Shown in pieces: positions 8,064 through 16,305 of a DNA stretch of 34,960 nucleotides; the first letter of the stretch is position 1, and each line of letters begins with the position of its first letter. The notes below the pieces were generated by a model. It searched no databases and was not told the origin of the DNA. It worked only from the letters and a program-made list of their open reading frames with translations. Origin of the DNA: Rhizobium sp. (lineage in GTDB: Bacteria > Pseudomonadota > Alphaproteobacteria > Rhizobiales > Rhizobiaceae); the NCBI GenBank assembly GCA_029865885.1, contig JARXAK010000046.1, positions 1 to 34,960 of the forward strand, read 5' to 3'. The translations under genes were made by a program, and so were the position numbers.

Positions 8064-8073
8064 GGATTTCGCG

Positions 8074-8622
8074 ATGCGCATGGATGAGACGATTGCGGCA
8101 TGGACCCGGGAAGAAGAGGCGGTACGCTCGAAAATGACGCCAGCCGGTGTCATGCCCCTCGAAAAGCTCGCAGAGGGCTCCGGACTGGAAACCCTTGAGG
8201 CGATCTTTGCCGGAGAGCTTCCGCCACCCCCGATCGGGGAGACGCTCGACTTCTTGCCCATCCACATGGAAACGGGAAAAGCCGTCTTCCAGGGGCGACC
8301 GTCGAAGAAGCACTACAACCCGCTCGGCGGCATTCACGGCGGCTGGATCGCCACACTTCTGGACTCCGCCGTCGGCTGCGCCATCCATTCGACGCTTGAG
8401 CGAGCCCAGGGCTATACCACCCTCGAACTGAAGGTGAACTATGTCCGCCCTCTGACGGACCAGATCCAGCTCGTTCGTGCCGAAGGCGAGGTGATCCATT
8501 TGGGTCGACAGGTCGCTACCGCCGAAGGCCGGATCGTCGGACCGGATGGCAAGCTCTATGCCCACGCGACCACGACCTGCCTGATTTTCCAGCACCAGGG
8601 GGCCAAGAATGGTAAACTCTGA
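8074..8622 (+). CDS. PaaI-type hotdog thioesterase
   Basis: Acyl-CoA thioesterase of the PaaI branch of the hotdog fold, 182 residues, slightly long because of an N-terminal extension of about 50 residues. The core motif NPLGGIHGGWIATLLDSAVG (82-101) carries the HGG turn (88-90) and the following helix aspartate. The strands TTLELKVNYVRPL and VATAEGRIVGPDGKLYAHATTTCLIF complete the fold. The ATG at 8074 follows AAGGA with seven spacer bases. The end overlaps the thiolase by 14 bases, so the two are cotranscribed. It may release or clear a CoA ester produced in the thiolase pathway. Confidence 0.85.
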   Translation: MRMDETIAAWTREEEAVRSKMTPAGVMPLEKLAEGSGLETLEAIFAGELPPPPIGETLDFLPIHMETGKAVFQGRPSKKHYNPLGGIHGGWIATLLDSAVGCAIHSTLERAQGYTTLELKVNYVRPLTDQIQLVRAEGEVIHLGRQVATAEGRIVGPDGKLYAHATTTCLIFQHQGAKNGKL

Positions 8623-9799
8623 GATCGTCCTCTGCGCGCCTGTACGCACTGCGATCGGCACCTTCGGCGGCGCATTGAAAGACATGCCCGCAACGACCCT
8701 GGGCGCCTTGGCGATACGCGAAACCCTGTCTCGCAGCGGCCTCGAATCCGGCCCCCAGGCGATCGACTTGGCCATCATGGGCCAGGTCATCCAGGCTGGC
8801 GCCAAGATGAACCCGGCGAGACAGGCGGCCATCGGCGGCGGCCTGCCGGTGAACGTGCCGGCGCTGACCGTCAACCGTGTCTGTGGATCTGGCGCACAGG
8901 CCATTGCCAGCGCCGCGCTGGAGATCACGGCAGGTTACGCCAAGGCCGTTGTCGCTGGCGGCATGGAGAACATGGATCAGGCTCCCTACCTCGCAGCAGG
9001 CGGTCGCTGGGGCAACCGCATGGGTGACGCGGTCATGACGGATACAGTGCTCTCGGACGGGCTGACGGACGCATTCAGCGGCAAACATTCGGGCTGGCAC
9101 ACCGAGGACCTCGTATCGGAACAGAAGATCTCGCGCGAAGACCAAGATCGCTGGGCGGCTCGCTCCCAGCAACACTTCTCTGCTGCTCAAGCGGACGGCA
9201 GGTTCGCCGCCGAGATCGCACCGATCGACATCGTTGAGCGCAAGGGCACAAGGACCTTCGACAAGGACGAAGCCAACAGACCCGATACGACGCTGGAGTC
9301 TCTGTCGAGATTGAAGCCCGCGTTCAGATCGGACGGAACCATCACGGCCGGCAATGCCCCGGGCTTGAACAGCGGCGCTGCGGCCATGATCGTCGCAGAC
9401 CGGGATTATGCCGAGAGCAAGGGTATGCGTCCTATGGCACGCCTCGTATCTTTCGGGGTCGCGGCAGTCGAACCCGGGATGTTTGGCCTCGGTCCTGTTC
9501 CCGCTGTCGAGATTGCGCTTGCGCGCGCCGGGTGGCAGCGATCATCGGTCGACCGGTTTGAGATCAACGAAGCCTTTGCCGCAGTCACCCTGGCCTGCCT
9601 GCGTGCGCTGAGCCTGCCCGAAGACATCGTCAATGTGGAGGGTGGCTCGATTGCGCATGGACATGCGATCGGCGCGACAGGTGCCGTCTTGACCACGAGA
9701 CTGCTGCATTCGATGCAGCGCGATGGGCTGAAACGAGGGATCGTGACGCTCTGCATTGGCGGTGGTCAAGGTATCGCTTTGGCGTTGGAAGCGTTGTAG
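8609..9799 (+). CDS. Acetyl-CoA acyltransferase (thiolase)
   Basis: Thiolase of 396 residues that cleaves a 3-ketoacyl-CoA or condenses acetyl-CoA units. The nucleophile is Cys92 in NRVCGSGAQA. Further motifs are EINEAFAA, GSIAHGHAIGATGA with the catalytic histidine, and a second cysteine in TLCIGGGQGIA. The usual GHPIGA reads GHAIGA, a proline-to-alanine change beside the catalytic histidine. It starts inside the thioesterase gene. A small stem (9798-9813, AGAAGC / GCTTCT) at the stop codon has no T-run and is a weak terminator candidate. Both degradative and biosynthetic thiolases have these motifs; the setting favours a degradative role. Confidence 0.9.
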   Translation: MVNSEIVLCAPVRTAIGTFGGALKDMPATTLGALAIRETLSRSGLESGPQAIDLAIMGQVIQAGAKMNPARQAAIGGGLPVNVPALTVNRVCGSGAQAIASAALEITAGYAKAVVAGGMENMDQAPYLAAGGRWGNRMGDAVMTDTVLSDGLTDAFSGKHSGWHTEDLVSEQKISREDQDRWAARSQQHFSAAQADGRFAAEIAPIDIVERKGTRTFDKDEANRPDTTLESLSRLKPAFRSDGTITAGNAPGLNSGAAAMIVADRDYAESKGMRPMARLVSFGVAAVEPGMFGLGPVPAVEIALARAGWQRSSVDRFEINEAFAAVTLACLRALSLPEDIVNVEGGSIAHGHAIGATGAVLTTRLLHSMQRDGLKRGIVTLCIGGGQGIALALEAL

Positions 9800-9934
9800 A
9801 AGCAACAGCTTCTCCAGCGACGTTTGTCGATCACGCGACCAGAGGCTGCACTCTCCATGCCGCATCGGCGGGGTGCTGGCCGGAGCGTGACCAGAGCCGA
9901 AAACAGGTCACGCAACTTTGATTCGGCACACCTG

Positions 9935-10500
9935 CATCTCAGGTTTCAGAGCTGGCTCGGTTTGTCTGAACAGTTTCGGGCGTCTGCCGGTCAAGGGATG
10001 AATGGGGCGTCGGCTATTGTAAAAAGCCAGATAGCGGCCGATCCCAGCGCGGGCATCGGGCACGGTCTTGTAGGCGTAGAGGTAGACCTTCTCCTATTTG
10101 ATCGACCGCCAGAGCCGCTCGACGAAGACGTTGTCGCGCCATGGGGATGTAGGTCAGGTCCATCGCCCAGATCTGATTGGGTCGGATGACCGCCAGCCTG
10201 CGCAGGAGGTAGGAACCGATTTTGTGCCCAGGCGCTGGTTTTGAGGTGTTCGGGCGGCGATAGATCGCCTCGATGCCCATCTTCTTCATCAGCGTAGCGA
10301 CGTGCAGCCGCCCAGCGTCCAGCCCTTCTCCTCTCAAGCGCCCTTGCAACATCCGACTTCCCGCGAACGGGTAGTCGAGATGCAGTTCATCGATCCCCGA
10401 GCGAATGCGCAGCATTCGTCCGCCGCGCATCAGGGCAAGGTCGCCATCAGGCACCGCACGTGGAGAATAGTAGACACTGCCTGGGAGATAGGCCGAATTG
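9935..10500 (-). pseudogene. Decayed IS3-family transposase (orfB) with internal deletion
   Basis: Minus-strand remnants of an IS3-type integrase. The N-terminal part reads GSVYYSPRAVPDGDLALM, IDELHLDYPFAGSRMLQG, LHVATLMKKMGIEAIYRRPN and NQIWAMDLTYIPMA, the last carrying the first catalytic Asp. At about 10136 the sequence jumps, with a frame change, to DNVFVERLWRSIK, with the late catalytic Glu. An in-frame stop follows, then KTVPDARAGIGRYLAFYNSRRP. The central region with the second Asp is missing (about 80 residues), so it cannot be active. An extra 9 or so residues lie after DLALM. No orfA, no terminal inverted repeats and no target duplication were recognised. The rest of 9800-10594 contains no gene I can support. 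Confidence 0.8.
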
Positions 10501-10594
10501 CGGAACTCATGAAGTCCGCACCAAAAAATGCGTAAGCCGACGCCGCGCAATCGCCGGCTCACTGAAGTTCAAGACAGCTGCGGAGCCTGGCAGA

Positions 10595-11542
10595 TCAAAA
10601 CGCGACACTCCAGCGCAACCAGGCTGACGTGCCTTCGGTGCGGTTTTCGGCCGCAAACTCCCGGTTCACCTGGGCATAAAACTCGCCATATTCGGAGAGA
10701 TAACGCGCGCCGATACCAAGCGCGGCAACCCGTCCCTTGAAGCCGTTGAAATTCTGCTGCAACACCGCATCTCCGACGGGATCCTTGATCTTGTCGGCTG
10801 ACAGCTGCTGATAATAATAGCCCGTCAGGCCCATCTCGAACTTGGGTGTGAAGTTGTAACCCAAGGCGAAATCGACGCCGAGTTCATCGCCAGTCTTGTA
10901 AGGCGAGTTGGTCACGTTGGCGAAGAAGTTCATGGGATCCTTGTTGGTTCCACTGGTGATGTAGGTCATCGTCGCCGTGAGTTCGAGACCGTCGGGATCG
11001 ACATAACCGAGGGACAATTGCGGCTGATACTGCCAGGTGTTGCGCCCGACATTGACATCGGACGACGCGTCATAGGTCCCTGTCGGTGCGATCACCCCCT
11101 GGACCAGAACCGCGTGAAAATTGTCCTTTTTCCAGCCGATGATCAGCGGCTGGAGAACGATGTCGGCAAGCCCCTTGGACTCGCTGATTGTGCCCCCTGC
11201 ATCCTGGCGGACACTTGCGAAGGGCACAATGGCGCCAATCCCGAAGGTCAGATCCCCGAACTCAACGGGAGGCACATAGACGAACTGGTTGTAGTCGACC
11301 CAGGCGTCGACGCTGAAGTCCGGCACCAGACTGTTGCCATCGCCATCGGTCAGCCGGGTTGCGTGATAGTAGTTGACATAGTTGCTGTAATAGAAGCCAG
11401 GCCCTGGAATGACGGGCGTTTGAAATGTGGTCGCCCCCAGCGTGATATTGCTGCTGGCCCCTTCACCGGCGAGAGCGTGTCCCGCCTGCGTGCCGAACGC
11501 CATGAGGCCGAGCGCGGTGGTGATCAAGAGTTTCGAGTTCAT
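10595..11542 (-). CDS. Phenol_MetA_deg-type outer membrane protein
   Basis: Predicted outer membrane beta-barrel of 315 residues in the family of MetA-pathway/SphA-like transporters, often found with degradation operons for aromatic or hydrophobic compounds. An N-terminal signal peptide (about 1-25, MNSKLLITTALGLMAFGTQA then ALA) precedes alternating strands such as GFYYSNYVNYYHATRL and WQYQPQLSLGYVDPDG. The chain ends in aromatic phenylalanine (RWSVAF), the barrel-assembly signal. The ATG at 11542 has GGGGGA upstream. It is the last gene of the minus-strand unit that begins with the permease-monooxygenase fusion, 21 bases after the SDR. It probably lets the substrate across the outer membrane. 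Confidence 0.8.
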   Translation of the reverse strand: MNSKLLITTALGLMAFGTQAGHALAGEGASSNITLGATTFQTPVIPGPGFYYSNYVNYYHATRLTDGDGNSLVPDFSVDAWVDYNQFVYVPPVEFGDLTFGIGAIVPFASVRQDAGGTISESKGLADIVLQPLIIGWKKDNFHAVLVQGVIAPTGTYDASSDVNVGRNTWQYQPQLSLGYVDPDGLELTATMTYITSGTNKDPMNFFANVTNSPYKTGDELGVDFALGYNFTPKFEMGLTGYYYQQLSADKIKDPVGDAVLQQNFNGFKGRVAALGIGARYLSEYGEFYAQVNREFAAENRTEGTSAWLRWSVAF

Positions 11543-11563
11543 GCGATAGTCCCCCTTTTTTGG

Positions 11564-12397
11564 TTAGTGTCCGACGCCGATCTTGGCGAGGTAACGCTTG
11601 TGTCCCACGACGCCCTTCTTCAGGAACATCGGCAGCAGGCTCGGCAGGATCCACGGAATGCAGCCGAAGATCCGCGACATCACGCCGTCGCCATAGGGCA
11701 GGTAATATTCCAACCGCCCTTCCCGCACCGCCCGCATGGCGAGATCCGCCACCTGTTCAGCCGAGAGCGGATCGGAGACGAAGTTAAGCGGCGAGCCGCC
11801 GTTCTGGGCCTCCATGCGCAGCATCGGGGTGTCGACACCCGAGGGAAAAATGCCGGAGACGCGGATGCCGCGACTGCGAAGCTCCAGCGACAAGGAGCTC
11901 GAAAAGCCGCGCAGGCCGAACTTGCCGCTCGTATAGACAGTGCTGTCCTCGAGCGGCAGGATGCCGGCCATGGAGATGATGTTGACCACTGAGCCCCCGT
12001 TCGGCACGGCCGGCAGGAAATGATGCAGGATCCGCAGGGGACCGAGCAGATTGATCTGCACCTGCCGGTCAATGTCCTCCTCCCGCAGGCTGAGGAAAGG
12101 GCCGGGCTTGATGAAACCGGCATTGTTGACGATGACGTCGACTTGGCCAGTGATGGCGCGGACGCTGGCGGCCGCTGCGGCCACCGACGCGGAATCGGTC
12201 AGATCACAGACGATGCCCGTGGTGCTACCGCCGAGCTTCTGCCGGGCGGCCTCCAGCCCGGCAGCATTGATGTCGAGCATCAGAACGTGAAAACCGGCAT
12301 CGAGAAGGCGTCGGGTCAGTGGCTGGCCGATCCCGCCGGCAGCCCCCGTCACGAGTGCGAACTTGCCCTTGCCGTCGAGTGTCTTGTGCGTGCTCAT
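11564..12397 (-). CDS. SDR family oxidoreductase
   Basis: Short-chain dehydrogenase of 277 residues. It shows TGAAGGIG (17-24), an acidic residue after the second strand in MLDIN (Asp42) favouring NAD(H), NNAG (91-94), and Ser142, Tyr155 and Lys159 (YTSGK). A C-terminal extension of about 40 residues (IFGCIPWILPSLLPMFLKK) is hydrophobic and may touch the membrane. Its start overlaps the end of the fusion gene by four bases (ATGA), so translation is coupled. With the monooxygenase it could interconvert an alcohol and ketone of the same substrate (inference). Confidence 0.85.
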   Translation of the reverse strand: MSTHKTLDGKGKFALVTGAAGGIGQPLTRRLLDAGFHVLMLDINAAGLEAARQKLGGSTTGIVCDLTDSASVAAAAASVRAITGQVDVIVNNAGFIKPGPFLSLREEDIDRQVQINLLGPLRILHHFLPAVPNGGSVVNIISMAGILPLEDSTVYTSGKFGLRGFSSSLSLELRSRGIRVSGIFPSGVDTPMLRMEAQNGGSPLNFVSDPLSAEQVADLAMRAVREGRLEYYLPYGDGVMSRIFGCIPWILPSLLPMFLKKGVVGHKRYLAKIGVGH

Positions 12398-15288
12398 TCG
12401 CCCGCCTCCAGTGTCTTGAGGTTTTCAGTGGATGCGGTGGCCGTCGCCTTCTCGCGCTCTGGGAGCGGATAGACATTGCTGTCCGGGCGCCGCAGATCCT
12501 CGTAGAAATCGTCATCGAGATCCGGCCAGCCGAGCTTGCGACGAAACTCGGCCATCAGGCGCTTGTAGGTGTCGGTGTGCACGTAGTTGGCGTGACGCGG
12601 CGAGTCGATATAGACCTTGCCACCGCGTAAGTCGGGGAAATGCTCCTGCCGCTGCTCGTCGAGCCAGACCCGTGCGACGCCCGTTTCACTTGCATGCACG
12701 TCGGCCAGGATCAGCTGGGCCATCTCGTCGAAGCGGCGATAGGCGGCATCGGCGAATTCCGTGAAGCCCAGCACATAGAGGCCGCGCTCGGAGCGATGAA
12801 TGACGTTCATGTAGAGCTGCGGGCGGCCATCCTTCCAGTCGAACATGGCAGGGTCGAAGAAGGGCATCTTGTACTCGTAGCCCGTCGCCAGCATGATCAC
12901 GTCGATCTCTTCCTCGGACCCGTCCTTGAAGACGACCGAATTGCCGCGCAGCTCCTTGATGTCGGGTTTGGCAATGAGGTCGCCGTGCCCGAGGTAATGC
13001 AGGATCTGCGTGTTCATGATCGGATGGCTGGACAGCGCGTCGTGGTCGGGCTTCGGCAGGCCGAGCCGCGTCAGATCGCCGTTAAGCGTGTCCAGCATCT
13101 TGCCGACGTCGGTCGAGACGGCGACACCCTTGGGCGGCAGAACCTTGCCGCTCATCAGAACGTCGGTCGGAATGCCGAACAGATGTTTGGGAACGAAGCG
13201 ATAGCCGCGGCGCACGCTGAAGAAGGCCTTGTCGCCGAACTTTGCCGCATCACAGGCGATGTCGACGCCGGAATTGCCGGCACCCACGACGAGGACGCGC
13301 TTGCCCTTGAATTCCTCCGGCTTCATGTAGGACACCGAATGACGGATCTCGCCCTTGAAGGTTTCCGCACCCGGGATCTTCGGCATCGAGGCGTGCCAGG
13401 TCACCCCGGGGCAGGCCACCACGCCCGCATAAATGCGGACCTCGCCATTCGAAAGCGTTACCTTCCACTTACCATCCACGGGGATAGCTGAAGCGACCTC
13501 CGTGTTGAAGGTGATGTGGTCATACAGACCGAAGGCGCGCGCAAAGGACCGGATGTAATCCAGGATCTGCCGATAGGACGGATAGTCAGGATAGTGATCC
13601 GGCATCGGGAAGCCGTAGAAATAGGAGGTCCATTTCGACGAGATGAAATGGGCGCTCTCATAGATGGGGGTGCCGGGGTTCTTCGGATCCCAGAGACCAC
13701 CGACGTCCGAATGGCGCTCGAAGCAGTCAAACGGCACGCCTTCCTTGATGAAGGCGCGGGCCATGATCAGACCGGACGGGCCAGCGCCGATGATGCAGTA
13801 GTGGTTCTCGTAGCTTGTCTCGACCGCATTGCGCACTGTCATCGGCCGATATTGGGCGCCGGCGATCTGGGCATAGACGTTCGGGCGCTTGACCTTGAGC
13901 CAGCGTGCATAGAGGAGCGCAAAGGCCGTCAGCGGCAGGAAGAGCCAGGGCAGACCGTTGACCAGTGGGTTGTCGCTGCCGGTCAGCTTGTCATAGCTGT
14001 TGACGACGAGGGCCAGGCAGAGGGCGAGACCAAGAGCACCGATCGCAGGCAGAATGCGGGTCGTGACGACGTTGCCGCGCTTGGCTTTGACAAAGAAGCC
14101 GATGACGGCCAGCGAGCAAGCCGTCTGCATGGCCAGGATGCCGATCGTCCCAAGCCCGATCGTCGAGGAGGCGATGCCGAGATAGGGTGACACGCCGTAC
14201 ATGCCGAGCCCGAAGACAACGATCAGCTGCAGCGAGGTCATCACGACACTGGCGACGTGGGGAGAATGGTAATCCGGATGAAACTTCGCCAGGGCTGCCG
14301 GCAGAAGATGATCGCTGGCCAGCGCGAAGAGATAGCGGCTGGCGGCATTGTGAACCGCAAGGAAGCTCGCAAGCATGCTGGCGACGAGCAGCAGGCCCAT
14401 CACCGCCGTCAGTGCCTCGCCCCCATAGGTATTGGAGAGGGCGAAGAGCAGATTGCCCGATTCCTGCGTTGCAATGGCCTGGATGTCAGGCGCACCGATC
14501 GAGCCAATGATGATCCAGACGGACACCATATAGAAGGCGACGATCACGGCGAGCGAAGTATAGGTCGCGATCGGGATCGAGCGCCGCGGGTTCTTCGTCT
14601 CCTCGCCATAGAGCGCGGCGGCCTCGAAGCCGAGGAAGGATACGATGACGAAGGGAATGATCGCGCCGATGGCGGGATTGAACGCTTCACTCGCGGACCA
14701 GACGTCGAGCGGCAGCGCTGAAAACCCGAGTTTCGACAGGACCAGCGCGTCGAAGACGAGGAGGACGGCAAACTCGGCGATCATGAAATAGGTGAGCACC
14801 CGCGCCGAAAGGTCGAGGGAGCGGTAACCGAGGGCTGCGACCGTCAGGATGCCGAAAGCGGCACATCCCATCCAGGGCAGCTCATAGCCGAGTTCCTTTG
14901 TCAGGAGTGAGGTGAAATATCCGAAGGCTGCGGCCATGCCGAGGGAATAGGCTGAATAGGCGAGTGCTGCAGCATAGGCGGCAATCACGCCGGCCGGCCG
15001 GCCAAGCCCCTGCCCGACCTGCGTGTAGAACGCACCTTTGCTGACGATTTCGCGGCTGAGTGCTGTGTAGCCGAAGGCAAAGCACAGCAGTGTGAGCCCG
15101 ACGAGAACGAAGCCCGCCGGCATGGCGAGCCCCGCACCTGTTTCAAAGGCGAGCGGCGTATTGCCGATCATGGCGGCGAGCGGCGCTGCGGCCGCGATCA
15201 CGAGGACGATCACTCCGCCTGTCGTGAGTGGTCGTTTTTTCGAATGGCCAGCCGGATAGGTGGCCGAGTTTCGGCGATTCATGTCCAT
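12394..15288 (-). CDS. Fusion: APC-family permease + flavin-containing monooxygenase
   Basis: A single uninterrupted 964-residue frame with two full-length parts. Residues about 20-465 are an amino acid-polyamine-organocation (APC) permease: the opening TTGGVIVLVIAAAAPLAAMIGNTPLAF segment, the GFEAAALYGEETKNPRRSIP loop, and about 12 hydrophobic helices. Residues about 494-940 are a class B flavin monooxygenase: FAD site GAGPSG (501-506) with GGLWD (530-534), the FMO fingerprint FKGEIRHSVSY (644-654), NADPH site GAGNSG (669-674) and LATGYEYK near the end. The linker (466-493) shows no internal stop. The fingerprint ends in Tyr, favouring FMO over Baeyer-Villiger type. It may import a compound and oxidise it on the cytoplasmic side (inference). 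A second ATG lies two codons in. Confidence 0.9.
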   Translation of the reverse strand: MDMNRRNSATYPAGHSKKRPLTTGGVIVLVIAAAAPLAAMIGNTPLAFETGAGLAMPAGFVLVGLTLLCFAFGYTALSREIVSKGAFYTQVGQGLGRPAGVIAAYAAALAYSAYSLGMAAAFGYFTSLLTKELGYELPWMGCAAFGILTVAALGYRSLDLSARVLTYFMIAEFAVLLVFDALVLSKLGFSALPLDVWSASEAFNPAIGAIIPFVIVSFLGFEAAALYGEETKNPRRSIPIATYTSLAVIVAFYMVSVWIIIGSIGAPDIQAIATQESGNLLFALSNTYGGEALTAVMGLLLVASMLASFLAVHNAASRYLFALASDHLLPAALAKFHPDYHSPHVASVVMTSLQLIVVFGLGMYGVSPYLGIASSTIGLGTIGILAMQTACSLAVIGFFVKAKRGNVVTTRILPAIGALGLALCLALVVNSYDKLTGSDNPLVNGLPWLFLPLTAFALLYARWLKVKRPNVYAQIAGAQYRPMTVRNAVETSYENHYCIIGAGPSGLIMARAFIKEGVPFDCFERHSDVGGLWDPKNPGTPIYESAHFISSKWTSYFYGFPMPDHYPDYPSYRQILDYIRSFARAFGLYDHITFNTEVASAIPVDGKWKVTLSNGEVRIYAGVVACPGVTWHASMPKIPGAETFKGEIRHSVSYMKPEEFKGKRVLVVGAGNSGVDIACDAAKFGDKAFFSVRRGYRFVPKHLFGIPTDVLMSGKVLPPKGVAVSTDVGKMLDTLNGDLTRLGLPKPDHDALSSHPIMNTQILHYLGHGDLIAKPDIKELRGNSVVFKDGSEEEIDVIMLATGYEYKMPFFDPAMFDWKDGRPQLYMNVIHRSERGLYVLGFTEFADAAYRRFDEMAQLILADVHASETGVARVWLDEQRQEHFPDLRGGKVYIDSPRHANYVHTDTYKRLMAEFRRKLGWPDLDDDFYEDLRRPDSNVYPLPEREKATATASTENLKTLEAGE

Positions 15289-15342
15289 TTGTGAGTTCCC
15301 CTGCTGCGGCCGATTGTTTTGACGACCGTCATTTCAAAGTCG

Positions 15343-15371
15343 AGCATTGATCGGGTTTGCAATCCTGTCAA
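15343..15371 (-). promoter_or_regulatory. Promoter candidate for the fusion-SDR-porin operon
   Basis: On the minus strand, TTGACA (15371-15366) lies 17 bases before AATGCT (15348-15343), about 55 bases upstream of the fusion ATG. The -35 is a perfect match and the -10 a weak one. Confidence 0.5.
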
Positions 15372-15384
15372 TATCGAGCGATGT

Positions 15385-15411
15385 TCGAATCTCAAAAAAA
15401 TGAGGATTCGA
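15385..15411. promoter_or_regulatory. TetR operator candidate
   Basis: TCGAATCTCA (15385-15394) and TGAGGATTCGA (15401-15411) form a dyad with one unpaired base around an A-rich centre. It covers the ribosome binding site of the TetR gene and lies just upstream of the -35 of the divergent operon. Autoregulation of TetR plus control of the fusion operon would follow (inference). Confidence 0.5.
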
Positions 15412-15415
15412 CCGG

Positions 15416-16084
15416 GTGAATGACGTGAAACAACAGGAGACAGAGAGCGAAGACCGCCTGAACGTGCGCAGTGCGGGGTTACAGAACCGCAGCCGAGAGC
15501 GGATCGAACAGATCATCGCTGCGGCAGAGACGCTCGTTGTCGAGACCGGCATGGAGGGGTTGAAGATGCGCGAACTGGCTCGGCGTGCCGGCGTTCCGAT
15601 TGCCTCGCTCTATCACTATTTCCCGTCGAGCAGCAGTATCGTCCGCGCGATCGCCATCCGGTATCTTGACAGTCTGAGGACCGTGCTCGCGGCGGAACTG
15701 GAAGACATCATCGATCGCGCGACACCCGTCGACCAGCGCCCCCGGACCGCTGACCGGCTTGTTCGCCACGTCCTGGATTATCTGTTGCGCACACCTGCAT
15801 CAGCGACGATCTGGGACAGCCTCAGATCCAGCCCTGATCTGCGGCAGCTGGACATGGAAGACACGGCGCGAAACGCGCAGGCGCTGGAGCCCTATCTGCG
15901 CTGGATCGCGCCTGATCTGCCTGAAGAGCGCGTGCCGCTGCTGATGGTGGTCATGCTCGAAGCCGTTCAGGCCAATGTCATCGTCATCATGCACTCCCCC
16001 AAGGACATGCATCCCGGCCTGATCGATGCTCTCGCCGACATGCTGACCGCAACATTCAAAGGCTTGCAGAAGCTCAAGAGCTGA
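15416..16084 (+). CDS. TetR-family regulator
   Basis: Regulator of 222 residues. The N-terminal helix-turn-helix is MRELARRAGVPIASLYHYFP (about 51-70), preceded by RERIEQIIAAAETLVVETG. The C-terminal helical domain would bind the ligand. The GTG at 15416 follows GAGGA with nine spacer bases, and no ATG fits the N-terminus. It is divergent from the permease-monooxygenase operon and is its most likely regulator. A terminator hairpin follows 25 bases after the stop. Confidence 0.88.
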   Translation: MNDVKQQETESEDRLNVRSAGLQNRSRERIEQIIAAAETLVVETGMEGLKMRELARRAGVPIASLYHYFPSSSSIVRAIAIRYLDSLRTVLAAELEDIIDRATPVDQRPRTADRLVRHVLDYLLRTPASATIWDSLRSSPDLRQLDMEDTARNAQALEPYLRWIAPDLPEERVPLLMVVMLEAVQANVIVIMHSPKDMHPGLIDALADMLTATFKGLQKLKS

Positions 16085-16108
16085 CCAGCAACGAGGTCAA
16101 GGCAAAAC

Positions 16109-16137
16109 GGAAAACCGCGCCAGAAGCGCAGTTTTCC
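16109..16137 (+). terminator. Terminator of the TetR gene
   Basis: GGAAAACCGCGC (16109-16120) pairs with GCGCAGTTTTCC (16126-16137), with one mismatch and a five-base loop. The TTTT lies in the descending arm. The left arm is the same sequence as the hairpin at 17431-17459. Confidence 0.65.
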
Positions 16138-16177
16138 ATGTCTATCGCCCATGGCTTCAAGGGTCAGAGCATCTGCG

Positions 16178-16197
16178 CCATCGCTTGATCGCGATGG
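16178..16197. terminator. Small hairpin downstream of the hydrolase
   Basis: CCATCGC (16178-16184) and GCGATGG (16191-16197) form a 7-base-pair stem with a six-base loop, about 110 bases beyond the hydrolase stop on the minus strand. There is no T-run. It is a weak candidate for a transcript end. Confidence 0.25.
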
Positions 16198-16305
16198 ACG
16201 TGTCTGCCCTTCTCGCCGCAGAGGAGGCAGAGAAGTCGAAAGGGCCGCCCGCATGGCCTCAAAGTCCCCTGCCTGCCGATCAAGAACAGGGCCGGACCAG
16301 GTCAC

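Noticed and set aside
8029-8928. N-terminal 300-codon extension of the MarR frame
   Set aside because: It is antisense to the thioesterase and thiolase genes, and its protein sequence is not like any domain. The MarR protein begins at 8028 with normal family length.
10528-10740. Short plus-strand frame of 70 codons
   Set aside because: It is Arg-rich, overlaps the end of the outer membrane protein gene, and has no ribosome binding site or family resemblance.
13516-14190. Open frame of 224 codons on the plus strand
   Set aside because: Antisense to the permease-monooxygenase fusion. The minus frame has clear permease and FAD motifs.
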